The translations under genes and the position numbers were made by a program. A stretch of DNA of 64,000 nt from Fuerstiella marisgermanici (GTDB lineage: Bacteria; Planctomycetota; Planctomycetia; Planctomycetales; Planctomycetaceae). The notes beneath the pieces were generated by a model, which saw nothing but the letters and a program-made list of their open reading frames with translations, was not told the DNA's origin and searched no databases. Positions 1 through 7,969 of this stretch are shown one piece after another (within the stretch, counting starts at the first letter, position 1; every line of letters begins with the position of its first letter). The stretch is taken from NCBI RefSeq assembly GCF_001983935.1, contig NZ_CP017641.1:1674001-1738000 (forward strand). The letters are read 5' to 3'.

Positions 1-775
1 ACACGTCCGGGTAATTTTGCCATCGCAAAAAGAACTTCAGTTGGCGGACGTTCACGCCAGAAAAATACACGGTGTTGGAAGTACGTTTGTTGGCCAGACA
101 GACGGTTTGGCATTCCATCAGTTCACGACGCAGCAGCGTCTCGACCAATGTGTTTGGTTCATTCAAAAAGGCGCTGCACTGGACCTTGTCCACAATTTGT
201 TCGCGGTCCTGAGCGTCAAAAAAGAAGTAGAAGTTCTCCAGTTCTGTCGCATCCGGGTCGTTTTTAAAGCCGTAGCTAATGCCGCTGGAAACTGTGCTGC
301 CAGGATTGCCGACATAAACGTGAACGGTGTCGACGTTTCCATTCGCCGCGGCGACTGCTGCATTCAAGTCGAAGGAAAACATGAAGTAAGGAATGTTCTC
401 CCCCACGGTGTCTGGAAATTGCAGCTGTCCCTGGCAAGCCGATTCCAGACGTTTGACGGATACGATGCGATCCTGCCGCTCATAGTCGTACAAATACATT
501 TCCAGCGACCACTGGCCATCGATCTGCTTCACACCATAGACGCTTCGAAAATCCCCCAGCCCTGCCCGAATTGTTTCGATCGTTTCGGCCAGCCACTCTG
601 CCTCCGGCATCTGTTGAATCGCCAGCCACAGCAAACTCGACGCCCGCAGTTTGCCCTCGCCTGTCGCTGGCGGTTCGTAAGGCCACCAACAATAGTTGCG
701 GTACGGATCACCGGGACGAATGCGTTCTGATAAGATTCGATCGTCCAAAAACGAACCGGATTCAGGAACTGACAT
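1..775 (-). CDS. Hypothetical protein, C-terminus beyond window edge
   Basis: An open frame on the minus strand starts at an ATG (775-773) and stays open to base 1, so about 258 residues are visible and the C-terminus lies outside the window. It begins MSVPESGSFLDDR and is soluble in appearance, with no signal peptide or membrane segment. Recognisable stretches are VHVYVGNPG near residue 150, an aromatic run ENFYFFFDAQD, and NTVYFSGVNVRQLKFFLRW near the visible end. I do not recognise the family. Its start lies only 30 bases from the start of the divergent gene at 806. The visible C-terminal stretch weakly resembles the C-terminus of that neighbour (V-x-QL followed by hydrophobics), so the two may share a fold. 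A role in the adjacent halogenase locus is inference from position only. Confidence 0.75.
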   Translation of the reverse strand, partial: MSVPESGSFLDDRILSERIRPGDPYRNYCWWPYEPPATGEGKLRASSLLWLAIQQMPEAEWLAETIETIRAGLGDFRSVYGVKQIDGQWSLEMYLYDYERQDRIVSVKRLESACQGQLQFPDTVGENIPYFMFSFDLNAAVAAANGNVDTVHVYVGNPGSTVSSGISYGFKNDPDATELENFYFFFDAQDREQIVDKVQCSAFLNEPNTLVETLLRRELMECQTVCLANKRTSNTVYFSGVNVRQLKFFLRWQNYPDV

Positions 776-805
776 GGCTGATCATTTGAAAGCTGGTGAA
801 ACGCG

Positions 806-1630
806 ATGACGTTGCGAGAATGCTTCGCGGAATTCGGCATGGAAAATCTGTTGCGATGGATTGCCGAATCCCGACCGCCGCTGAATTTCGAACGGTCGCT
901 GCGACTGCAACCCGACACTGTTGAAGTTCGTCGGTGTTTGTTCTCGTTTCCAACGGCCGCTCTGGGAAATTCGGCGGTCGACGAAGTCTTGCAGATTTGT
1001 CGCTTGATGAGCAGCCCGGAACAGCAGCTGACTGCTATTCAACGCTTCTTTCGTGGCGCCGAACACGTGCACTTCGGGTTTGAATGCACGGGCGATACTG
1101 CCATCGGAAAGTGCTATCTTGAACTGGCGGATTCCGGGCCCGCCGCCAGCGAGACAGCTCGGCTGAAGTTTCTGGGCTACAAATGGTCAATCAATGATCC
1201 TTCCGTTGCCGTCGTTAGTCGCTATCGCACGCTGCCTGTGAAGACCTGGGCCAATGTGGCAGAAACGATGCAACAACAGGTGTCGGCTGACTTACGCCCA
1301 GCCATGTCGCAACTGCTGGGCGAGTTCCAACCCGCGACGGACGGCGTGGAAGCAGCAGAACTCAACTTGCTGGAAGTGGAAGAAGAAGGCAGCAACCGCC
1401 GTTCGTACGATCTTAATGTCTATGCCGTCGAGCACACAGTCGCTGATGTCGTACAGTCCATCCGCACTGTAGCGGCAGCTCTTCATTGTAATATGCAGCA
1501 ACTGGATCAATGGGCCGCTGACAACCGGGAAGCCACGGTCGGCCACGTCGCGGTCGGGCAGAATCGCGTCGGCCTTCCTTTTCTAACAATCTACCACAGT
1601 GCAGACATCAAACAGTTGATTCTAAAGTAG
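806..1630 (+). CDS. Hypothetical protein next to the halogenase locus
   Basis: A 274-residue protein with no signal peptide or transmembrane segment. The ATG at 806 follows a GGTGA-like ribosome site. I do not recognise the family. Visible landmarks are HVHFGFECTGDTAIGKCYLEL near residue 90 and, at the C-terminus, VGHVAVGQNRVGLPFLTIYH followed by SADIKQL. The latter resembles the pattern in the divergent gene at 1-775. It is divergent from that gene (30 bases between starts) and convergent with the O-methyltransferase, whose stop is 21 bases away. Its position at the end of a methylation/halogenation operon makes a substrate-binding or accessory biosynthetic role possible, but no catalytic motif supports this. 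No clear terminator separates it from the convergent operon. Confidence 0.7.
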   Translation: MTLRECFAEFGMENLLRWIAESRPPLNFERSLRLQPDTVEVRRCLFSFPTAALGNSAVDEVLQICRLMSSPEQQLTAIQRFFRGAEHVHFGFECTGDTAIGKCYLELADSGPAASETARLKFLGYKWSINDPSVAVVSRYRTLPVKTWANVAETMQQQVSADLRPAMSQLLGEFQPATDGVEAAELNLLEVEEEGSNRRSYDLNVYAVEHTVADVVQSIRTVAAALHCNMQQLDQWAADNREATVGHVAVGQNRVGLPFLTIYHSADIKQLILK

Positions 1631-1651
1631 CTGTGATTCGCCGCAGCCTGA

Positions 1652-2671
1652 CTACGACTTCTTCGCAGTGATCAGCAGGAATGGCACTTCCAACGGAATT
1701 GTTTGAACGTTCACATCAGTGAAACCAATCTGCTGTAGCCACGTTTGGTAGCTGTCCGGTTCGCGGTACGACCGAAAAAACAGCATGACGGGAAGCAATC
1801 CGTACGGCGTTTCTTCGACGCTGAAGTCCCAGCGTTGACGTTCGAAGATCAGAATCGTTCCACCGGGCGGCAGCGCGTTGTAGCTTTTCTGAAGTAGTCC
1901 CGGCACACGGTCATCGGGCCAGTCGTGCAGGACTGACTTCCATGTGATCAAGTCGCATTCAGTGGGAAACGCTTCCTGCTGCATATCGGCGGGACAAAAC
2001 TGAATGCGATCGCGTTCCGGTTGCGTCTGAATGTGCCGCTGCCCGACCTGACAAACGACAGGCAGGTCGACAACCACAGCCTGCAGTTGTGATTCCCGCC
2101 GACAGATCTGCAATACGAACTCACCACTGTTTCCGCCAACATCCAGCATCCGCTGATGCTGACCAAAATCATAGTGGCTGTGACAGACGGGCGCTTCGTA
2201 CCGTGTCAGCATGGTGGTCAATTGCATCCAACGCGATGCCTGCATGCAGTTTGCCGTTGTCACGTCCTGGCAACGGCTGTAATCAAACAGTTCGAACAGC
2301 TTTGACGACGCCATAAAGTCGCCTTCAGATCGCAGCAGGTTTGGCAGGCTGTTGAAGTAGTCTGGCGCAACCAGTGTCGAGAACGTCAGCTTGGTCGTCA
2401 GAAGGTCGCGGAACTTTAGTGCCGTTCGAAAGACGTCCGTGAACCCAACGCGTTCAGCTTTTTTCGTGATCACATTGCTTCGAATCAACATCTGCAGCAG
2501 GAAGTGGCCACCGCGGACATCGCAGTCTCGCCCTCGCAGCAGATCATCAATCACGACACAATCTTCAGCTGCCAAAGCGTCGATGATCGACAGGTCAAAC
2601 GCAGCCTGTAGAGCTCGCGCCTGCAGCGAATCTGCCAGGAACTGTTCAATGATCAGGTAGTCAGTAGACAT
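1652..2671 (-). CDS. SAM-dependent O-methyltransferase (Methyltransf_2 / COMT-like)
   Basis: A 339-residue class I SAM methyltransferase of the plant-COMT/bacterial small-molecule O-methyltransferase type. An N-terminal helical dimerisation region (FLADSLQARALQAAFDLSIIDAL) is followed by the SAM motif MLDVGGNSGEF near residue 185. Next come an acidic VVVDLPVV strand and WKSVLHDWPDD near residue 255; the His of LHDW is the usual catalytic base in this family. The start is taken at the ATG at 2671 (MSTDYLIIEQ) rather than the longer 2719 frame, because it lies 8 bases after the stop of the upstream halogenase-like gene and matches the family N-terminus. It is the last gene of the minus-strand operon. 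The natural substrate is unknown; a hydroxylated aromatic or acid made by the neighbouring enzymes is an inference. Confidence 0.88.
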   Translation of the reverse strand: MSTDYLIIEQFLADSLQARALQAAFDLSIIDALAAEDCVVIDDLLRGRDCDVRGGHFLLQMLIRSNVITKKAERVGFTDVFRTALKFRDLLTTKLTFSTLVAPDYFNSLPNLLRSEGDFMASSKLFELFDYSRCQDVTTANCMQASRWMQLTTMLTRYEAPVCHSHYDFGQHQRMLDVGGNSGEFVLQICRRESQLQAVVVDLPVVCQVGQRHIQTQPERDRIQFCPADMQQEAFPTECDLITWKSVLHDWPDDRVPGLLQKSYNALPPGGTILIFERQRWDFSVEETPYGLLPVMLFFRSYREPDSYQTWLQQIGFTDVNVQTIPLEVPFLLITAKKS

Positions 2672-2679
2672 GGGCAAGT

Positions 2680-4245
2680 CTAACCGGCACTCTGTTGAAA
2701 CGGTCCGGCGTGAATCCAATCCAGTAGTTCTTCGTGCAAAGGAAGGTCCTTAACCGCCGCCTCGTTGTGCTTAACGGTTTCTCGCAGTACATGCTGAATG
2801 CGGTTGGGATCGATCGATCGAATGGCCAGCGACGGTCGATCCGGCAGACGACCGCAGCCCGCCAGAAACGAACGAATTTCTTCGCTTGGCATCGATTCAG
2901 GATTTGTCGCACGTACTGCTCCGCAGGCATCGTAGACAGCCAGCATCTGCTCCAATGCCGCTGACTGAGTTCCCATACCATTTTCTGAGTTTGCAGATGA
3001 CGATCGCCGGAGAGCGTGGTGCAGTTCAGCCACGTCGCGGAGTTCATCGGCGATAGATGACATCCGCGCGTTGTATTCCGCTCGCGTTGCCCTGCCGATC
3101 TTACGATCGGGGAACAACTCCATCAGCAATTCGATGCCGACTTGGTGTAGATGCAGATCCATCGCGGCAACGGGATTAAGCTGACACGCGGCGTTTCCTA
3201 AAGCAACCACGTTGTCTTTCCAAAACACGCTTCGCCGACCGTGGCGAATCGATTGGACCTGGACCTTCGCTTCAACACCTTCGCTGCCCGCCATGCCGGC
3301 ATTGCTGATTGACTGCAATCGCTTAGGCGCGTCGTTGTCTGATTCCTTTTGGCTGCAGAAGGCATATGTATGTTCGAGTTCGGCGGCCAATGGAATGGTG
3401 CGTGACCATCCGTTGTTGTGACCGACTACTCGAGTAAACACGGGGACCTGTCGTTTTCCCGGCGTGCGGATACTCGCCACACGATCGCACGAAAACTGGT
3501 CGTTCCACGAAATCCAGTTCGCGCCCGATGCGTCGCCATCGTTTGCTGTGCGGCAGTCCAGAAACAGGTCGCCGGGCACCGCTTTGCCATCGCCGCAGAC
3601 CACCTGAGCGATTCCGCCGCGGCCGTTCGGAGCAACTTTTTCTACAGCGGCTTGCACTTCTTCCACGCCGGACGTGACAGCTATGCTGCGAAACCATCGC
3701 GCAAGCCCGGCGGCATCCACATGAAAGCCATAGTGTCCAGATTTTGCGAATGCGGAAGTCGCGGAAAACGAATGAGGACTTTTGCCGGCCAGTGAGGCTG
3801 TCCACTGAGCAGCATACGAATGCAATGGCCGAAGCAGCCTGCCCGCTTTGCGTTCTGAAAACCACGCGTCGAACAACGGGTAGGCATCGACACGTTGAGC
3901 GTGCATACCGAGCGGCTGCCAGAAGTCTCGCCCTTCGCTGGCCCAGTCCGAAAACTGAGTTGCCAATCGGTACGTGCCGTTGCATGCTCGCAACATGTCA
4001 TGTTCGTCGATCCCGATATCCTTCAACAGATCGACAAGAGCAGTCGTCGTTGCATACGTCGAAAAGCCGGTTGTGAAAGCGGGGCCATCCGGACACACCG
4101 TCACGCGAATCCCCAGCCGACCGAAGTGCCGAAGCAGCATCGTCGCCGCCATCCATACAGTCACGTCGTTGCCCAAAATGACCACTCGCCGAGGAAATCG
4201 AACGGTGGGCGAAGACGGCTGGTCGGGTTTAGTGGAATCATTCAT
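2680..4245 (-). CDS. Degenerate tryptophan-halogenase-like protein (probable pseudoenzyme)
   Basis: A 521-residue protein whose length and layout match the flavin-dependent tryptophan halogenase family and its paralogue at 9421-10974. Shared features include SLAGKSPH near 151, the GDLFLDC strand near 225, and the LPLHEELL tail. The hallmark residues have gone. The FAD-binding glycine loop is LGNDVTVW (24-31) where the paralogue has GGGTAGW. The GEATIP segment is GFSTYAT. The lysine of ATWKLG is arginine (TYRLA, R93). The W-x-W-x-I-P halogenase signature is W280-S-R-T-I-P. The EPLESSG segment is NPVAAMD (357-363). It therefore probably binds no FAD and is catalytically dead, perhaps serving as a partner, scaffold or substrate-binding subunit. 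It overlaps the P-loop gene by 4 bases (4242-4245). Confidence 0.85.
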   Translation of the reverse strand: MNDSTKPDQPSSPTVRFPRRVVILGNDVTVWMAATMLLRHFGRLGIRVTVCPDGPAFTTGFSTYATTTALVDLLKDIGIDEHDMLRACNGTYRLATQFSDWASEGRDFWQPLGMHAQRVDAYPLFDAWFSERKAGRLLRPLHSYAAQWTASLAGKSPHSFSATSAFAKSGHYGFHVDAAGLARWFRSIAVTSGVEEVQAAVEKVAPNGRGGIAQVVCGDGKAVPGDLFLDCRTANDGDASGANWISWNDQFSCDRVASIRTPGKRQVPVFTRVVGHNNGWSRTIPLAAELEHTYAFCSQKESDNDAPKRLQSISNAGMAGSEGVEAKVQVQSIRHGRRSVFWKDNVVALGNAACQLNPVAAMDLHLHQVGIELLMELFPDRKIGRATRAEYNARMSSIADELRDVAELHHALRRSSSANSENGMGTQSAALEQMLAVYDACGAVRATNPESMPSEEIRSFLAGCGRLPDRPSLAIRSIDPNRIQHVLRETVKHNEAAVKDLPLHEELLDWIHAGPFQQSAG

Positions 4246-4856
4246 TGTACTATTTCCTGAGCCATCGTTGAGCTATTTGGTGAAGGGAGCAGTGGCGCAA
4301 GAAGGGCCTGCAAGCGTTCGCACACTTTCTGTGGAGTCCCGTTTCCGTTCAGTCGTTCATCGGACTGTTGACCAACCTGAGTTCGTTGGCGAGCGAAAAG
4401 CTGCCGCGTCGTCTGCACATAGCTGTCACAGAACTCAGCCAGCCACGCCAGCGAATCAGCGGCAGAGGCGGATTCGGGATTGCTTAGCATCTGCCGCGTC
4501 AATTGGGCGACCTTGCGAGCGAACGCGATGTCGGCATCGACGTCGATCCAGACCTGCAGATCGATGTGTGGCCGCAGAGCCGCATGCAGGCGTCCGAACT
4601 GAGTTTCCAGAAACACCACACGATCCGACGCAGCCGTTGCGGCTTCCAGAGCCGAAACCAGTGCAGACAAATCGAATTCGTCCACCTGTCCACCTCGGTC
4701 CCACCACGCTTTCACTTCACCAATTGATTTCAGAGGCGCCGGATTGTAGGCGTCTTCCTCCAGCACGATGCAGTCGCCTAGCTGCGACGACAACAGGTCC
4801 AGCAGCGTCGACTTACCGCTGCCCATCATTCCGCAGATTGCCACAACGTGACTCAT
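4242..4856 (-). CDS. P-loop NTP-binding protein, kinase-like
   Basis: A 204-residue protein with a Walker A motif right at the N-terminus (GMMGSGKST, residues 9-17) and a hydrophobic VVFLE strand that ends in an acidic residue near 95. The IDVDADIAFARKV stretch is typical of small nucleoside/uridine-kinase-like P-loop proteins. The reading frame is open upstream to 5144, but the ATG at 4856 (MSHVVAICG) gives a normal P-loop N-terminus and a 4-base ATGA overlap with the methyltransferase upstream. It also overlaps the halogenase-like gene downstream by 4 bases, so it is embedded in the operon. The phosphoryl acceptor is unknown. It could phosphorylate a pathway intermediate, confer self-protection, or act as an ATP-dependent chaperone. 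Confidence 0.85.
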   Translation of the reverse strand: MSHVVAICGMMGSGKSTLLDLLSSQLGDCIVLEEDAYNPAPLKSIGEVKAWWDRGGQVDEFDLSALVSALEAATAASDRVVFLETQFGRLHAALRPHIDLQVWIDVDADIAFARKVAQLTRQMLSNPESASAADSLAWLAEFCDSYVQTTRQLFARQRTQVGQQSDERLNGNGTPQKVCERLQALLAPLLPSPNSSTMAQEIVQ

Positions 4857-5713
4857 AGTGACACTCCTGCAACAGCGGAAATGTAATCGTATCGCAGCAA
4901 GTGGTTGGCATGCAGCCAGTGCAACAACATTGCCGAACGAGCGGCCACATCCTGCGGTGCTCGGTGATTGTGTTCGTGCCGTGGCGCGATAAATTTGTAG
5001 CTGGGAAGCGTGTTCTGAGTGGCATCGACCTGACGAATGTCTTCCCAGGTTCCCGACGATTCGATCAGTGTCGCGGCGTCCCCCAATTCGCACCAGGGAT
5101 CTGGCCACGGACCGTAGCCATCGTTCAAAATGGCGTCGAAGCAAAACGATGGCATCCGATCGTCTTGCAGAAGGACGACGTCCGTCAGCACCAGCCGTCC
5201 GCCTGGTTTTAACACGCGCCTTGCTTCCGCCAGAAACCGCTCACGAGAGGCAAAGTGAAACATGGCTTCGATGCAGAAAAGCGTGTCGAATGTTTCGTCT
5301 GCAAACGGCAGGTCACAAGCGTCGGCTTCCTGCCAGCGCAACGCGTTTCCATTGATCGATTGCAGACGCTGGCAGATTTCCAGTTGCCGGATGTCGATAT
5401 TGACGCCCGCCAAATCGACGTCGGTGAGTCGGTCGTCCAGAGTTTCGATCAGCCCACCAAATCCGCACGCGACGTCCAGAATGCGTGTTCCGGCAGTTAA
5501 GTGGGCCATGCGAATCATCTCAGCATTCATCCGCGCTTGAGCCATTTCGAAGGCGTCAGAATCAACTGCTTGCGGACCGATCGCCAGGCTCTCGTCAGGT
5601 TCGTCCCAGTGTCCAAGATGGGCATGACGCCCTATTCTGCCAGCGTAGTACGCATCGATCATGCGATCGAAGTACACGGGCGGTCGAGCTATGCTGGTGG
5701 TTTCAAGGTTCAT
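4853..5713 (-). CDS. Class I SAM-dependent methyltransferase
   Basis: A 286-residue methyltransferase of the Methyltransf_11 type. Motif I reads ILDVACGFGG (near residue 79), followed by NIDIRQLEICQ, the acidic EADACDLPFAD region, FDTLFCIEAMFHF and the post-motif ARRVLKPGGRLVLTD. The AYYAGRIGRHAHLGHWD start resembles natural-product methyltransferases of the RebM/sarcosine-methyltransferase kind. The C-terminal 60 residues (PRHEHNHRAP onward) are rich in His and Arg and less typical. It begins 4 bases after the oxygenase stop and shares an ATGA overlap with the P-loop gene, so it is co-translated with both. It acts in the cytoplasm. Whether the acceptor is O, N or C cannot be told from sequence. 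Confidence 0.88.
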   Translation of the reverse strand: MNLETTSIARPPVYFDRMIDAYYAGRIGRHAHLGHWDEPDESLAIGPQAVDSDAFEMAQARMNAEMIRMAHLTAGTRILDVACGFGGLIETLDDRLTDVDLAGVNIDIRQLEICQRLQSINGNALRWQEADACDLPFADETFDTLFCIEAMFHFASRERFLAEARRVLKPGGRLVLTDVVLLQDDRMPSFCFDAILNDGYGPWPDPWCELGDAATLIESSGTWEDIRQVDATQNTLPSYKFIAPRHEHNHRAPQDVAARSAMLLHWLHANHLLRYDYISAVAGVSL

Positions 5714-5717
5714 CGAT

Positions 5718-6596
5718 TCAGCCCCAGCAATAGACGGCGTTGCGGTCCAGTGAATGTGCCATAAAGCTGCAGGCGACCCAGCGGTTTTTCGTCCCTAAGA
5801 CTGGCGTGACGCGGTGCAGATATCGTCCGGAATCAACAACAACCAGGTCACCAGGCCGCAGTTGGATTTTCGCTGAAGACAACTGCGACAGATCGATTTT
5901 GCCCGCATTTGCACCGGTGTTGCTGCTTTGATCTTCGTGAACATCGGACGGTTCGATGCGATGATCGAACACTTCTAGGTCACCGCCTTCGTCGGCCGCT
6001 CCGATCATCAGCACCATCGAATACATATGGCTGGATACAAGCGTGCTAAGATGTTCATACGCTGGCCGCACCGATTGTTCGTTATCGCAATGCGCGGGGA
6101 TGTAACCGCCTTCCGCGTGGCCTCGAAATGTGGTCAGCATATAGTCCTGCCCCGATTCCGGTCCCGGCGCAGAACGGTACGGACGGCCTTCGTCAAGACT
6201 CGACAGCACCCGCATCAGATGCTCGTTGATACCCAGGCCCGCCGGAAACAGCTCGGCCATCTGAGCATGAAACTCTCGTGCCTGCTTAAAGTAAGTTTCC
6301 GGGTCGGTTCCCATCAAACTCAGGTTGCGGCCATAAAACCACGACCGGAATTTCTCCGGAAACGACGTCTTCAGAAATGCAGGATCATGACGTTCCAGCC
6401 GATCCGCAATATTCGACATCACGTCGGCGCTATAGACACCGCGGACGACGATTGCCGTCAGTTGGCCCTTGCGAATGCGGCCAATGCTGTCCGCGTGATC
6501 GGCCGTTTGGTCGCAGTCGAATTCCACCAGACGAAAGAAAGGCTGCGGGGTTCCAATCAGCGACGTGTGCTCGTTAACTGATGTGACAAGATTCAT
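5718..6596 (-). CDS. 2-oxoglutarate/Fe(II)-dependent oxygenase
   Basis: A 292-residue double-stranded beta-helix oxygenase. The metal triad is visible: H169 and D171 in IPAHCDNE and H261 in GRYLHRVTP. R272 (TKNRW) is placed to bind the 2-oxoglutarate carboxylate. The RPGDLVVVDSGRYLHRVTPV block is typical of prolyl-hydroxylase-like 2OG enzymes. The start at 6596 overlaps the stop of the upstream radical SAM gene as ATGA; a longer frame from 6614 looks spurious. The family hydroxylates, desaturates or halogenates unactivated carbons. Because the HxD carboxylate is kept, hydroxylation or desaturation is more likely than 2OG-type halogenation. In this operon it may supply a hydroxyl for one of the methyltransferases (inference). 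Confidence 0.87.
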   Translation of the reverse strand: MNLVTSVNEHTSLIGTPQPFFRLVEFDCDQTADHADSIGRIRKGQLTAIVVRGVYSADVMSNIADRLERHDPAFLKTSFPEKFRSWFYGRNLSLMGTDPETYFKQAREFHAQMAELFPAGLGINEHLMRVLSSLDEGRPYRSAPGPESGQDYMLTTFRGHAEGGYIPAHCDNEQSVRPAYEHLSTLVSSHMYSMVLMIGAADEGGDLEVFDHRIEPSDVHEDQSSNTGANAGKIDLSQLSSAKIQLRPGDLVVVDSGRYLHRVTPVLGTKNRWVACSFMAHSLDRNAVYCWG

Positions 6597-7969
6597 GCTG
6601 CAGTAGACCTCCATGGCTGGATCGCAGGATTCTTAGGAGCTGAAAAGACCCAGAAATAGTCGCCAACCTGGCCGGTGTTCCCGTGAGCTTCCGCATTCAG
6701 AAATTCGCATTCCCGACGCACTTCGTCTTCGGACCAACCCAAACACGACCGAATCTTCAGGGACACCGGATCGTAATTCAACGCATGTTCTGGTGGGGAC
6801 CTCACCATCAGTGCAGATGGCAATACGCAGCAGTGGTAGACTCGCAAGGCACAGGGAAACGAGCGCGCGCGGTAGTAGCTTTCGCGGAATTGTTCGGGCG
6901 AATCGCCCGGAAGCCCCATGATAATTTCGATGGCGACTCGAGCGACCTCCGTCAGCTGTTGCACGTTGGAGATGAAGCGAGATTCTTCAAACGAACGTTC
7001 GACGTTCGCCAACACATCGTTATCAAAAGACTGCAGACCAATCCCGACCAGCGGATTCCCAATGCGTTCCAAAAAGCGAATGTGCGGATCCTGAATCTTT
7101 GCAGGATACACTTCCGAAATCAGCTTGCGGTTGCGAAAGAAGTCTGTTCGCTGAGCCGCCAGGTCCAGTTGTTCGAAGGCCTTCGAATTCAGATTCAGGC
7201 CCGCGTCGACCAGCAGTGCGCCGTCGACTCCCAGTGAGTCCATCGCATCAAATTCCAACGCAAGATGGTCGGCTGAGCGGACTCGTTTCGGGGATTCCAT
7301 CGTGCCCCATTCGCAAAACGAACACGTGTACGGGCATCCGCGATAGGTCTGCAGCACTCCCAGGCCACCCGGCGGAACCAGCTGCATCACGTATGGCGAA
7401 GGCAGTTCGTTTAGGTCTGCCAGAGGCCGCTTCTTTGTTTGGTGCCAGGCTTGACCATCCCACGCGGCGATCCCACGCACGGTCGCGATATCCTGAGGTT
7501 GACGATTCTGTAAAGTAACAAGCTCCAGAAACGTCAGTTCTCCTTCGCCAACAATCAGCGCATCGATTACGTTTCGCGTGGTGTGAAAAGGAGGTTGATC
7601 CAGCATCGAAGGCTGAGCTGACGGGCCGCCGAACAGAATGAACCGACTGGGGTCGTCGGCGTACAGTTGTTCGGCGACTTCGGCAAACAACGGGAACGAC
7701 CACAGGTAGCACGAAAATCCGACGACATCGGGATTCAGGTCAATCAGTGCTTCTGTCAGTTCGTCAGAAGCGGCGTCGTGTAAGTCGAAGACAACGACGT
7801 CAAGGCCGTCGAGTTCAGAAGCGCGCAAGGTGGCTTCGACCATGCGCACGCCGTGGTTCGAGATGAACTCCGGCATGGCAGGATCTGGCGTGGGGTACAT
7901 GGCGACCAGAGCCACTGTTCGGCCCGATCGCTTCTGCACCGCAGGTTGACGCGCGGCCGACTCAGGCAC
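6593..7969 (-). CDS. Cobalamin-binding radical SAM enzyme, copy 2
   Basis: A 458-residue protein with an N-terminal B12-binding Rossmann-like domain (residues 18-165, with VVGFSCYLWSFPLF and ILFGGPSA) followed by a radical SAM TIM barrel. The [4Fe-4S] motif is C212-PYT-C216-SF-C219, followed by EWG. DAGLNLN, GLQSFD and IEIIMGLPGDS match other radical SAM barrel strands. It starts with GTG at 7969 and overlaps its upstream paralogue by 8 bases (7962-7969). The two share the layout and short motifs (RGCPxxCxFCEWG, DAGLNLN, SC-x-GW), so they look like an old tandem duplication. Class B enzymes of this type methylate unactivated carbon or phosphorus, and some rearrange rings. The substrate here is unknown. 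Confidence 0.88.
   Translation of the reverse strand: MPESAARQPAVQKRSGRTVALVAMYPTPDPAMPEFISNHGVRMVEATLRASELDGLDVVVFDLHDAASDELTEALIDLNPDVVGFSCYLWSFPLFAEVAEQLYADDPSRFILFGGPSAQPSMLDQPPFHTTRNVIDALIVGEGELTFLELVTLQNRQPQDIATVRGIAAWDGQAWHQTKKRPLADLNELPSPYVMQLVPPGGLGVLQTYRGCPYTCSFCEWGTMESPKRVRSADHLALEFDAMDSLGVDGALLVDAGLNLNSKAFEQLDLAAQRTDFFRNRKLISEVYPAKIQDPHIRFLERIGNPLVGIGLQSFDNDVLANVERSFEESRFISNVQQLTEVARVAIEIIMGLPGDSPEQFRESYYRARSFPCALRVYHCCVLPSALMVRSPPEHALNYDPVSLKIRSCLGWSEDEVRRECEFLNAEAHGNTGQVGDYFWVFSAPKNPAIQPWRSTAA

Noticed and set aside
17-730. 237-codon plus-strand open frame at the left edge
   Set aside because: The minus-strand frame over the same bases runs unbroken to the edge and has more protein-like composition, so the plus frame is read as its shadow.
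4856-5144. Upstream extension of the P-loop gene to 5144
   Set aside because: The extra 96 residues overlap the methyltransferase in another frame and are Arg-rich, while the 4856 ATG gives a normal P-loop N-terminus.
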